From Streptomyces sp. NBC_00236 (lineage in GTDB: Bacteria > Actinomycetota > Actinomycetes > Streptomycetales > Streptomycetaceae), in the NCBI RefSeq assembly GCF_036195045.1, contig NZ_CP108100.1, positions 6,820,001 through 6,884,000 on the forward strand: DNA of 64,000 nucleotides, read 5' to 3'. Shown here piece by piece: positions 17,530 to 25,855 of this stretch (within the stretch, counting starts at the first letter, position 1; each line of letters starts with the position of its first letter). The notes under the pieces are model-generated. The model searched no databases. It saw only the letters and a list, made by a program, of their open reading frames with translations, and was not told the origin of the DNA. Both the position numbers and the translations under genes were made by a program.

Positions 17530-17998
17530 CTCTCACCCCCGCGCTCGCCGGACGTCCGCGCCCGTGCGCCCTCGAACACCTCGTGCAGCGGCGCCACCCG
17601 GTCCGGTTCCTCGGCCAGATCGGGTCAGCTCGGCGAAGCGCGCGGCGGCCGACTCCGGGACCGTGACCGGCCCGTGCGCATCGGCCGCCGTGACCGGGGC
17701 CCGCAGCCGGGCGGCGTCGTCCCGCTCCACCCGACCTGCCGTACCTGCGCGCCGGGCACCGGGCCGCCGGCCGGGTCGTCGGCGGCGGCGGGTGCCACGC
17801 ACCAGCACGGGGAGCCGCCGCCCCGTACCGCGGCGGACGCCACGGCAGTACCGCGCGCACGCAGCTGCTCCACGGCCCGTGCGTCCGGCGCGCCGCCCAC
17901 CCACGACCGGCTGCCCGCACGGGCGACCGGCTGGTCGGCGTAGGGGGCCGAGACGTGCGTCCGGCGGTCGGCAGCAGGGTGTCGAGCGAGGCGGTCAT
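17530..17998 (-). pseudogene. Decayed gene, multiple frameshifts
   Basis: A minus-strand coding-like stretch that changes frame at least three times. It starts MTASLDTLLPTAGRT at 17998, continues in the next frame near 17957 as SAPYADQPVARAGSRSWVGG and then DARAVEQLRARGTAVASAAV, shifts near 17730 to RLRAPVTAADAHGPVTVPES, and near 17630 to LAEEPDRVAPLHEVFEGARA. Each piece has natural amino-acid composition, unlike the antisense readings. I do not recognise the parent family. The whole 17484-18117 interval holds no intact gene. Sequencing error is the alternative, but three separate shifts make decay more likely. Confidence 0.6.
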
Positions 17999-18117
17999 GC
18001 GCTGGACCGTCGCACGGCCCGCTGACACCGACGCGGCAGTCCGTCCGCCGAAGCAGTGTGCTCTGCCGCTCCGGCGGTTGCCGCCCGGCGCGGACCGGGA
18101 GCCCTCGGGTCCGCCTG

Positions 18118-18513
18118 TCAGGAGGCGGCCGCGGCGAACAGCGACACCGCGCAGCCGTCCGGGTCCAGGACCACCGCGTACCGCTGTCCCCAAACCGCGT
18201 CCCACGGCTTCAGATGGCCGCGGTATCCGGCGCCGGTCAGCCCGGCGTAGACGGCGTCGACCTCCGCCGGGTCGTCGCAGAGGAACGCGAGCCCGAGCCG
18301 TTCGCCGCCCTTGGGTCCGGACCACTCCGGGTCGTAGGAGCGGACGACGTCCTCGGTGTCCCACAGGAGCCGTTGCCCGCCCGGGAGCGTCACTTCGACA
18401 TGGGGTGCGGATTCCGCGCCGGCGGGGATGTCGAGGCCGAGCCGGCGGTAGAAGGCGAGCGAGGCGGCCAGATCCGCCGTGACGATGGAGATGGCGTCGA
18501 GTCGTGGAGTCAT
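18118..18513 (-). CDS. VOC-superfamily (glyoxalase/bleomycin-resistance-like) protein
   Basis: 131 residues. Two beta-alpha-beta-beta-beta units are visible: LDAISIVTADLAASLAFYRR at the start and LGLAFLCDDPAEVDAVYAGL in the second half, ending YAVVLDPDGCAVSLFAAA. A single-domain VOC protein, which would dimerise; substrate unknown. ATG 18513 is preferred to ATG 18564 because TACGGT sits 6 nt upstream, a leaderless arrangement, and family members begin at this point. Confidence 0.8.
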   Translation of the reverse strand: MTPRLDAISIVTADLAASLAFYRRLGLDIPAGAESAPHVEVTLPGGQRLLWDTEDVVRSYDPEWSGPKGGERLGLAFLCDDPAEVDAVYAGLTGAGYRGHLKPWDAVWGQRYAVVLDPDGCAVSLFAAAAS

Positions 18514-18579
18514 GCGGCGACCGTAGGCCGGGGGAGCGCCCGCGGTCTTGAACGAATCGGTCATGTCAGCCGGCCTTCC

Positions 18580-20142
18580 TCACACCGCGCTCTCCTCGTC
18601 GCCCAGGCAGTCCGCCGGCGAGGTGCCCGGGTCCGTCAGCGCCAGTCCCAGCGCCGCGCGTTCGGTGACCCAGCGGGTCGGGCGGTGGCGTGGGTCGCCC
18701 GTCGTGGCGTGCAGCCCTCGGTGCAGCTCCAGCATCCGGGCCGCGCCGATCCGGTCGCCCCAGGCCAGCGGGCCCACCGGATAGCCGAGACCGGTCGTCA
18801 CCGCCAGATCGATGTCGCCCGGCGTCGCCAGCGCGCGTTCCGCGATCGACGCCGAGACCGACACGATCGACGCGAGCAGCCGCTGCGCGACCGAGCCCGC
18901 CGTGTCCCGGACCACCGACACCGCGAACGGCTCGTCGCCGTCCGAGGCCCGCGCCAGCACCGCGCGGGCGTCCCGTGCCGCCGCGGCCTCCACGGCCGGA
19001 GTCACGGCCAGCACCCGGCGGCGCCCGGCCGGCGGCAGCGGGTCCACACCGAAGGTGCGCGCCGCGGGCAGCCCGTGCGCGGCCACGGCCGAGGCGACCG
19101 TGGTGCCCCAGACGGGAACCAGCACCAGCGCCCCGGCAGGCACTTCGGTGCCGGTCACCACCGTGGCGCCCGCCGCCGACAGCGCCTCCCGGAGGGCCGT
19201 GGCGGGCGCTGCGTCGCTGTTCCCGGCGACGACGTGCACCGGCCGGTCCGGGTCGCCGGTGACCGGAGCCTCCGGTGCGGGCGCGGCGGCCTCGGGGCCG
19301 TACGGGAACCAGCCGCGTCCCGTCTTGCGCCCGTGCAGCCCGGCCGCCACCCGGTTCGGGGTCAGGTACGAGGGCCGGAGCCGGTCCTCGTGGCGGAACC
19401 CGTCCCAGATCGAGTCGATGACCGCGGCGGTCACATCGAGTCCGGTCAGGTCCATCAGCTCGAACGGGCCCATGCGCAGGCCCAGTACGTCCCGCGCGAT
19501 TCGGTCGATGCCGGCCGGGTCGGCGACCGTCTCCTCCAGCAGCGCGAGCGCCTCCGTCACCAGCCCGCGCCCGGCGTGGTTGACGAGGAAACCGGGGGTG
19601 TCGGCGACCGTGACGGCGCGGTGCCCGCAGCTCTCCACGAGCGCGGTCAGCAGCGGCGGGATCTCGGGCCGCGTCGCGGCCCCGGGCACGACCTCGACGA
19701 TCCGCATCAGCGGGACCGGGTTGAAGAAGTGCAGTCCGGCCAGACGTGTCGGGTCCTTCAGCGCCGCGGCGATCCGGGTCACGGAGAGCGAGGACGTGTT
19801 GGTCGCGAACACGGCGGACTCGGGCAGCACCTGCTCCAGCCTGCCGAAGACCTCCGTCTTGGTGGCCAGGTCCTCCCGTACGGCCTCGACGACCAGTTCC
19901 ACATCCGGGCCCACGGCCCACGGGTCGCCCAGCGGGACCAGCCGGCCCAGGGCGCCGGCCGCGTCCTCGGCGGACATCCGGCCCTTCTGCACGGCCCGCT
20001 CCAGCATGGACCGTACGAAACCGGCCGCTTCCGCCACCGCCTCCGCCCGCACGTCGCACAGCTCCACGGTGTGTCCGGCGACGGCCGCCCACTGGGCGAT
20101 GCCGCGGCCCATGGCTCCGGCTCCGACGATCCTGATACGCAT
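18580..20142 (-). CDS. 3-hydroxyacyl-CoA dehydrogenase (two C-terminal domains)
   Basis: 520 residues. The N-terminal Rossmann fold starts IRIVGAGAMGRGIAQWAAVA (GxGxxG) and contains TNTSSLSVTRIA and AGLHFFNPVPLMRIVEVVPG, with the catalytic His in HFFNP. Two copies of the C-terminal 3HCDH domain follow (GFLVNHAGRGLVTEALALLE and the less conserved last third with DLAVTTGLGYPVGPLAWGDR), as in PaaH/PaaC-type enzymes. It oxidises a 3-hydroxyacyl-CoA to 3-oxoacyl-CoA with NAD+. ATG 20142 is 10 nt after AGAGGA; ATG 20151 is too close to it. It lies 49 bp downstream of the CoA-transferase genes. Confidence 0.87.
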   Translation of the reverse strand: MRIRIVGAGAMGRGIAQWAAVAGHTVELCDVRAEAVAEAAGFVRSMLERAVQKGRMSAEDAAGALGRLVPLGDPWAVGPDVELVVEAVREDLATKTEVFGRLEQVLPESAVFATNTSSLSVTRIAAALKDPTRLAGLHFFNPVPLMRIVEVVPGAATRPEIPPLLTALVESCGHRAVTVADTPGFLVNHAGRGLVTEALALLEETVADPAGIDRIARDVLGLRMGPFELMDLTGLDVTAAVIDSIWDGFRHEDRLRPSYLTPNRVAAGLHGRKTGRGWFPYGPEAAAPAPEAPVTGDPDRPVHVVAGNSDAAPATALREALSAAGATVVTGTEVPAGALVLVPVWGTTVASAVAAHGLPAARTFGVDPLPPAGRRRVLAVTPAVEAAAARDARAVLARASDGDEPFAVSVVRDTAGSVAQRLLASIVSVSASIAERALATPGDIDLAVTTGLGYPVGPLAWGDRIGAARMLELHRGLHATTGDPRHRPTRWVTERAALGLALTDPGTSPADCLGDEESAV

Positions 20143-20191
20143 GGTGGTCATGTCCTCTCGATGGGGCGGGTGGCGGACGGTCGACTGCGGA

Positions 20192-20968
20192 TCAGCGCAG
20201 GTACACGCGGTCCGGGTCGACATCCTCGCGCAGCAGCCGCAACTCCGCCCGGGTCGGGGGCGGTACCTCGTCGACCGTGTCGGCGACCCGCAGCTCCCAG
20301 CCCGTCGCGGCCCGCACCTGCTCCACGGTGACCCCGGGCTGGACGGCGACCAGCCGCAGCTCCTCACCCACGCCCCCGCGGGCCATGATGCCCAGTTCGG
20401 TGATGACCCGGGTCACGCCGGCGCCCAGGGGGCGGATGCCCTCGGCGAGCGCGCGGTCGGGCCCCGGAGTGGTGCAGAAGTCGAGCTCCGCCGGGAAGGA
20501 GCGCGGATGGTGACGGCGCATCACCACGAAGACCTCCCGGGCGTTTGCCATCACCTCGACACCGCCGCCCGAGCCGGGCAGCCGGACCGACGGGCTGTCC
20601 CAGTCGCCGATCACCGAGGTGTTGAGGTTGCCCCAGCGGTCGATCTGCGCGGCGCCGAGGAAGCCGACGTCGATATGGCCGCCCTGCAGCACACAGCCGA
20701 AGAGCATCGGCATCGAGATCACCGCCTCCGCCCCCGTGATCAGGACCGCGTCGGCGATGGTCTCCGGCAGCCGCGCGGGATGGGCGCCGCAGACCCCGGA
20801 CTCGTACACCACCTCGATGTCCGGGGCGACCGTCAGATGAGCCAGTTCGGTGGCCAGCGTCGGCAGTCCGATTCCGGCGAACACGGTGCGGCGCGCGGCC
20901 AGTTCGCGGGCGGCGACGACGGAGAGCAGTTCGGACGAGGTGACCGGGTCCGGTGCGGCGAGGGGCAT
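20192..20968 (-). CDS. CoA-transferase subunit B
   Basis: 258 residues, beta subunit of a class I CoA-transferase. The SENG-type active-site motif appears as YESGVCGAHP, where ESG supplies the catalytic Glu; GGHIDVGFLGAAQIDRWGNLN is the family landmark. ATG 20968 has GAAGGAAC about 8 nt upstream. A GTG at 21019 that overlaps the stop of subunit A as GTGA would add 17 residues and is a real alternative. It works with subunit A to move CoA to an acid such as 3-oxoadipate (inference from the CatI/CatJ-like appearance). Confidence 0.85.
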   Translation of the reverse strand: MPLAAPDPVTSSELLSVVAARELAARRTVFAGIGLPTLATELAHLTVAPDIEVVYESGVCGAHPARLPETIADAVLITGAEAVISMPMLFGCVLQGGHIDVGFLGAAQIDRWGNLNTSVIGDWDSPSVRLPGSGGGVEVMANAREVFVVMRRHHPRSFPAELDFCTTPGPDRALAEGIRPLGAGVTRVITELGIMARGGVGEELRLVAVQPGVTVEQVRAATGWELRVADTVDEVPPPTRAELRLLREDVDPDRVYLR

Positions 20969-21015
20969 GGCCCGTTCCTTCTCGTGTTCCGTGGCGGCGG
21001 TACCTCCGAACGCGC

Positions 21016-21963
21016 TCACAGCCTGCGCCCGTAGTCGACCGGCTCGCTGAGTGCCTCGCCGACCGCGAGCCCCGCCCAGAACTCCTCGCCGAGCCGGTCG
21101 ACGTACTCCGCATGGTCGGCGGTGCCGCGCACCCACTCGTCCAGCCAGTCCTGGAGCCGCTGCGGGTCCTTGCTGATGTGCGACCAGGCCCGGTAGAAGG
21201 CGTTGTCCCGGTCGTAGTAGCCCTGTGCGAACGAGGGATGCGCCCCGCGCGGGCAGTGGACCACCGCGTCGACGGCGTGCGCGGGGACGAGCGTGCGGTT
21301 GGGGTCCGAGCGGATCACGTCGTCGTCGACGATCTCCTCCACGACGACGACCGCCTTGTCCGCCGCGTACACCGCCTCGGCCTGGACGCCCGTCAGCCCC
21401 CATATCTGGGTGTTGCCCCGGCGGTCGGCGCGCTGGGCGTGGATGATCGTCACATCCGGGTTGACGGGCGGTACGACGTAGATCTGCTCTGGTTCGCCGT
21501 CCGGCCCGGGGTACGGCGAAGTGACCTTGCGCAGATCGCTGTTGACGGACGGGAGATCGCTGCCGCCGTAGGAGCGCAGCGGGTAGAACGGCAGCCGCTG
21601 CGAGCCCGCGAGATAGCGGCAGATCATTCCGTAGTGGCTGTACTCCTCGAAGGCGAGGGGCGCCGGGTCCGCGCGCTCCACCCGCCGACGGAGCTCACCG
21701 AGCGATCCTGCCGAGGAGTTGCCCACGAACGAGGAGACCAGCCGGGTCACGCAGCCCGCTGCGATCATCTGGTCCACGACGATGTCCGCGGTCATCCGTA
21801 CGACGGTGAGGTCGCGGCGGCCCTGACGGATGATCTCGTGACCCGCGGCGGTCGGGATGAGATGGGTGAAGCCTTCGAGGCAGACGGTGGAGCCGTCATG
21901 GACGAAGGCGGCGATCGCCGCCTTCATCGACATCGACTTGTCTGTCCGGTCCGTGGGGGCCAC
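21016..21963 (-). CDS. CoA-transferase subunit A (CatI/PcaI-like)
   Basis: 315 residues. GSTVCLEGFTHLIPTAAGHE contains the glycine-rich CoA loop region and resembles CatI-type 3-oxoadipate:succinyl-CoA transferase subunits; IYVVPPVNPDVTIIHAQRAD and the RRGNTQIWG landmark follow. GTG 21963 has AGAGGAG 4-5 nt upstream and is chosen over ATG 22017. First gene of a three-gene operon (A, B, hydroxyacyl-CoA dehydrogenase), divergent from a LysR regulator. Substrate inferred only from family resemblance and the nearby thiolase. Confidence 0.85.
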   Translation of the reverse strand: MAPTDRTDKSMSMKAAIAAFVHDGSTVCLEGFTHLIPTAAGHEIIRQGRRDLTVVRMTADIVVDQMIAAGCVTRLVSSFVGNSSAGSLGELRRRVERADPAPLAFEEYSHYGMICRYLAGSQRLPFYPLRSYGGSDLPSVNSDLRKVTSPYPGPDGEPEQIYVVPPVNPDVTIIHAQRADRRGNTQIWGLTGVQAEAVYAADKAVVVVEEIVDDDVIRSDPNRTLVPAHAVDAVVHCPRGAHPSFAQGYYDRDNAFYRAWSHISKDPQRLQDWLDEWVRGTADHAEYVDRLGEEFWAGLAVGEALSEPVDYGRRL

Positions 21964-22033
21964 GGTGCTCCTCTGCGTGTGCGGGCGCGCGCGTCGTCCC
22001 ACGGTGCCAGCGGTCATTGATCGCTGTCCAATA

Positions 22034-22048
22034 CCGAATTATGCTCGG
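22034..22048. promoter_or_regulatory. Candidate LysR operator
   Basis: CCGA-N7-TCGG, a dyad in the 130-bp gap between the LysR gene and the CoA-transferase operon. It sits in an AT-richer stretch (ATTATG) and is a plausible LysR-type box. Confidence 0.4.
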
Positions 22049-22093
22049 ATCAAGACGACTGGGTAATCAATGGGTGCCGAGGGAGGTACCGGC

Positions 22094-22996
22094 GTGGAGC
22101 TGCGCCATCTGTTCGCGTTCGTCGCCGTGGCCGAGGAACTGCATTTCGGCCGGGCCGCCAAGCGGCTGCAGATGGCCCAGCCGCCGCTGAGCCAGCAGAT
22201 CCGTCAGCTGGAGAAGGAACTGGGCGTCCAGCTCTTCGAGCGCAACACCCGCTCGGTGCGGCTGACCAGTGCGGGGGAGTCGTTCCTCCAGCCGGTGCGG
22301 ACCGTGATCGAGGACCTCGACACCGCCGTACGGGCCGTGAAGGCGGCCGGCCGCGGCGAGTACGGGCGGGTCAGCATCGGCTTCGCCGGAGCCTCCAGCC
22401 ACGAGACGCTGCCCCGCCTGACCCGGGCGGTCCGCGCGGCCCACCCCGCGATCGAGCTCGTGATGACCGGCCAGACCTATGCCAACGTCGCGCTCGCCCG
22501 GGTTGCGGACGGCTCGCTGGACCTGGGGTTCGTACGGCTGCCGGTGACGCAGCCCGGCGTGACCTTCCGGGTGATCGACGAGGAGGAGCTGGTGTGCGCA
22601 CTGCCCTCCGACCATCCGCTCGCCGCCCGCGACAGCGTTCCGCTGGAGGTGCTGGCCGGTGAGCCCTTCGTCTCGTTCCCCGCCAACACCGGCTCCACCG
22701 TGCGCGACGCGATGGTCGGGGCCTGCGAGGCCGCCGGGTTCAACCCGCGGGTGGTGCAGGAGGCCCCCGACTCGTACACGATCCTGGCACTGGTCGCCGC
22801 GGGCGTCGGGGTCACCCTCACCGTCACCTCCGTCCAGCACATCCAGCAGAGCGGCCTCGTCTACCGGCCCCTCGCCGGACCACCGATCAGGCGGCAGGCC
22901 GCACTGGCCTGGCGGGCCGACAACCCTTCCGCCGCCCTGCACGCGGTGCTCGCCGTGGCGGAGGACGCGCTGCCCACCCCGCGCCCGGCCGATTGA
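22094..22996 (+). CDS. LysR-family transcriptional regulator
   Basis: 300 residues. The N-terminal winged helix is canonical (LRHLFAFVAVAEELHFGRAA, then PPLSQQIRQLEKELGVQLFE), and the effector domain contains VRLTSAGESFL and PFVSFPANTGS. It most likely controls the divergent CoA-transferase operon and perhaps the thiolase just downstream, with a CoA-pathway intermediate such as cis,cis-muconate or 3-oxoadipate as inducer by analogy with CatR/PcaQ (inference). GTG 22094 has GGGAGGT 6 nt upstream. Confidence 0.9.
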   Translation: MELRHLFAFVAVAEELHFGRAAKRLQMAQPPLSQQIRQLEKELGVQLFERNTRSVRLTSAGESFLQPVRTVIEDLDTAVRAVKAAGRGEYGRVSIGFAGASSHETLPRLTRAVRAAHPAIELVMTGQTYANVALARVADGSLDLGFVRLPVTQPGVTFRVIDEEELVCALPSDHPLAARDSVPLEVLAGEPFVSFPANTGSTVRDAMVGACEAAGFNPRVVQEAPDSYTILALVAAGVGVTLTVTSVQHIQQSGLVYRPLAGPPIRRQAALAWRADNPSAALHAVLAVAEDALPTPRPAD

Positions 22997-23128
22997 GACG
23001 CACGGCGTCTTGAATCAGGGGGAACTGGATATTGGACCGACTCAGTCGCGGGTGCCAGGGTCGTGTCAGACCCTGGTCCTCTTCTGCCCCGCTCCCGGAC
23101 CCCGTCCCGCTCCCGGAAAGGCCCCGCT

Positions 23129-24355
23129 GTGCCCGACCCGATCGACGTCGTGATCTGCGAACCGCTGCGTACCCCCATCGGCCGCTTCGGCGGGGCGTTC
23201 GCCGGGCAGACGCCCGCCGCCCTCGCCGCCCGCGTCATCGCCGAGGTCGTCGCCCGCACGGGGATCGCTCCCGACCGGGTCGACGAGGTGATCCTCGGGC
23301 ACGCCTACCCCTCCTCCGACGCCCCCGCCATCGGCCGGGTCGCCGCTCTGGACGCCGGGCTCCCGGAGTCCGTCACCGGCCTCCAGACCGACCGCCGCTG
23401 CGGCTCCGGCCTCCAGGCCGTCCTCGACGCGGCGATGCAGATCAGGGCCGGGTTCAGCGACGTCGTGATCGCCGGCGGCGTCGACGTGATGAGCGCCGCC
23501 CCCTACTACACGCACGACGGCCGCTGGGGCATCAAGGGCCCCGGCCTCCAGCTCCACGACTCGCTGGCGCGCGGCCGGGTCACCGCGGGCGGCGTCAACC
23601 ACCCGGTGCCCGGCGGCATGATCGAGACGGCGGAGAACCTCCGCCGCGAGTACGGCATCAGCCGCGCCGACCAGGACGCCCTGGCCCTGCGCTCGCAGCA
23701 GCGCGCCGGCCGGGCCATGGCCGAGGGGCGGTACGAGGCGGAGACCGTCCCCGTCACCGTGAAGAACCGCAAGGGCGAGACGGTCGTCACCGCCGACGAA
23801 CACCCCCGCCCCGACACCACCGCCGAACAGCTCGCCGGGCTCCGCCCGATCCTGGGCAAGTCCGACCCGGAGGCCACGGTCACCGCGGGCAACGCCAGCG
23901 GCCAGAACGACGCGGCGGCGGCCTGCCTGGTGACGAGCGCGGCCACCGCGGAGCGCCTCGGCCTCACCCCGCTGGTCCGGCTGGTCTCGTTCGCGCGCGC
24001 GGGCGTGCCCGCCGCCACCATGGGCATCGGCCCCGTCCCGGCCACCCGCACCGCGCTCGCCCGCGCCGGGCTCACCCTGGCCGACCTCGACCTGATCGAG
24101 CTCAACGAGGCCTTCGCCGCCCAGGTGCTGGCCTGCACCCGCGAACTGGGCCTCGGCGAGAAGGACCACGAGGAGCGGATCAACGTGAACGGCTCCGGGG
24201 TCTCCCTCGGCCATCCCGTCGGCGCCACCGGCGCCCGCATCCTCGCCACCCTCACCAGGGAACTGCACCGCCGCGAGGCCCGCTACGGCCTGGAGACCAT
24301 GTGCATCGGCGGCGGCCAGGGCCTCGCCGCGGTCTTCGAGCGCATCGCGGTCTGA
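23129..24355 (+). CDS. Acetyl-CoA C-acyltransferase (thiolase)
   Basis: 408 residues. The nucleophilic Cys91 lies in TDRRCGSGLQAV, the His motif is GSGVSLGHPVGATGAR and the second Cys is in MCIGGGQG, so all three thiolase catalytic residues are present. ELNEAFAAQVLA is the thiolase NEAF motif. It cleaves 3-oxoacyl-CoA (for example 3-oxoadipyl-CoA) with CoA, giving acetyl-CoA. GTG 23129 has GGAAAGG about 7 nt upstream. It follows the LysR gene by 132 bp and completes the pathway implied by the transferase and dehydrogenase genes. Confidence 0.9.
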   Translation: MPDPIDVVICEPLRTPIGRFGGAFAGQTPAALAARVIAEVVARTGIAPDRVDEVILGHAYPSSDAPAIGRVAALDAGLPESVTGLQTDRRCGSGLQAVLDAAMQIRAGFSDVVIAGGVDVMSAAPYYTHDGRWGIKGPGLQLHDSLARGRVTAGGVNHPVPGGMIETAENLRREYGISRADQDALALRSQQRAGRAMAEGRYEAETVPVTVKNRKGETVVTADEHPRPDTTAEQLAGLRPILGKSDPEATVTAGNASGQNDAAAACLVTSAATAERLGLTPLVRLVSFARAGVPAATMGIGPVPATRTALARAGLTLADLDLIELNEAFAAQVLACTRELGLGEKDHEERINVNGSGVSLGHPVGATGARILATLTRELHRREARYGLETMCIGGGQGLAAVFERIAV

Positions 24356-24377
24356 GACGTGCCGGGCTCGGGGCGGC

Positions 24378-24899
24378 CTACTCCGCCCCGGGCTCGAAGT
24401 CCTCGGTGAAGTAGCTGTCGTGCCGGATGCGGAACTGCTTGAGTTCCTCGCCCCCGCGCTGCGAGACCTCCGCGACCCGCTCGAAGTACTCCTCGCGCGG
24501 GGCGCCCGGGGAGAACAGCATGAGCATGGACAGCGGCTCGTCGGTCACGTTCTTGAAGGCGTGCAGCCCGCCGACCGGTACGTACAGGAAGTCGCCTTCG
24601 CGGCCGGTGACCCACTTCTCGCCGTCGTAGAGCTCCAGTTCGCCGGACAGGACGTAGAACGACTCCGACATCGCCTTGTGGAAGTGGGTTCTGGCGCCTG
24701 CGGACCTTGCGGCCAGGTCCACCTTGTACAGGCCGAACTCGCCGCCGGTCGATTCGTTGGTGGCGAGGTAGTGGGTGGAGCCGCCGCCGGGCGAGGAGAT
24801 GTCCGGCGGAGTGCCGGCAGGCCGGAAGACCGCGTTCACTTCGCCCTTGTCGCCGAGATAGCGGGGCTCCGGGTACTCGAGGTGTTCCGGGTACGACAT
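24378..24899 (-). CDS. Single-domain cupin protein
   Basis: 173 residues. Cupin motif 1 is THFHKAMSESFYVLSGELEL (His, His, Glu ligands) and motif 2 is YVPVGGLHAFKNV (His ligand), so a metal-binding site is complete. The N-terminal 60 residues and C-terminal tail (RIRHDSYFTEDFEPGAE) are outside the barrel. Enzymatic role unknown; it could be a small dioxygenase, isomerase or sensor. ATG 24899 has GAAGGAG 7 nt upstream. It converges on the thiolase gene with 22 bp between stops. Confidence 0.85.
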   Translation of the reverse strand: MSYPEHLEYPEPRYLGDKGEVNAVFRPAGTPPDISSPGGGSTHYLATNESTGGEFGLYKVDLAARSAGARTHFHKAMSESFYVLSGELELYDGEKWVTGREGDFLYVPVGGLHAFKNVTDEPLSMLMLFSPGAPREEYFERVAEVSQRGGEELKQFRIRHDSYFTEDFEPGAE

Positions 24900-25027
24900 G
24901 ATGCGCTCCTTCGGAAGGGGTCCACCCCCATGGTCGCTCCCGCTCCCGGAGGGCGACATCGGGCTCGCGGATGATCGCGGGCCGACGGGGAGCAGGGCGG
25001 GAGACCTAGGTCCCTACCAGCGCCGCG

Positions 25028-25763
25028 TCAGCGCTTCATCAGGGCGAACACGCCCCATCCCAGGTACTCCCGCTGGTAGCGGGCGTGCCGCGCCGGCCCC
25101 TCGGCCAGCTCGACGCGCATCGCATCGGCCAGTTCGTCGTCGGGGTTCGCGTCGAGCCAGCGGCGGATGCTGAGCCACTGGGCCGCGACGTACCGGTCCC
25201 AGCCCTGCTGGTCGGCGAGGACCATCTCCACCACGTCCCAGCCCAGCTCACCGAAGTGGCCGAGCAGTTCCGGCAGGGCGAGGAAGTCGTCCCGGGCCGT
25301 CGCGCCGCACGCCTCGACGGTCTTCAGGTCCGGCGGCTCCCGGCGCCAGTACGGCTCACCGATCAGCAGCAGGCCGCCCGGCCGCACCGAGCGCTCCCGA
25401 CCGTGCCGGCCACGCCGCCGCCGATCCAGGTGGCGCCGACGCACGCGGCCAGGTCCACGGGTTGCGGCGCGACGTGGCCGGAGGCGTCGCCGTGCACGAA
25501 GCCGACCCGTTCCGCCACGCCCAGCTCAGCCGCGCGCTCCCCGGCGGCCAGGAAGACGGTGTTGATGTCGACCCCGGTCCCGGTCACGCCGTGATGCGTG
25601 CCCAGGTGCAGAGCAACTCGCCGCTGCCGCAGGCGAGGTCGAGGATCCGGGTTCCCGGAGCCAGGCGCAGGGCCCGGCCCAGGGTGGCCAGATTCTCCTC
25701 GGTGAACGGGTTGTGAATGCGATGGCCGCTCTCGCGGATGGTGAAGGCACGGGGAAGGTCCAC
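25028..25763 (-). pseudogene. SAM-dependent methyltransferase, frameshifted
   Basis: Three frames join into one class I methyltransferase. From GTG 25763: motif I ILDLACGSGELLCTWAR, then a stop near 25590. Adding one base near 25597 restores WARDHGVTGTGVDIN and motif II/III up to DLAACVGATWIGGGVAG. A second break near 25400 leads to RSVRPGGLLLIGEPYWRREP and the C-terminal half ending WGVFALMKR. TAGCTT 7 nt before GTG 25763 suggests a leaderless promoter. Either a recent pseudogene or two sequencing errors; the second break also seems to lack several residues, which favours real decay. Confidence 0.75.
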
Positions 25764-25855
25764 GCGGGGGAAGCTAGGCCGCCCCGGCGCTCCCGTCCAC
25801 CGAATTGCCTACCGGTCCACGGGGGAGGCGATCGTCGGCGGCATTACCTCGTCAC

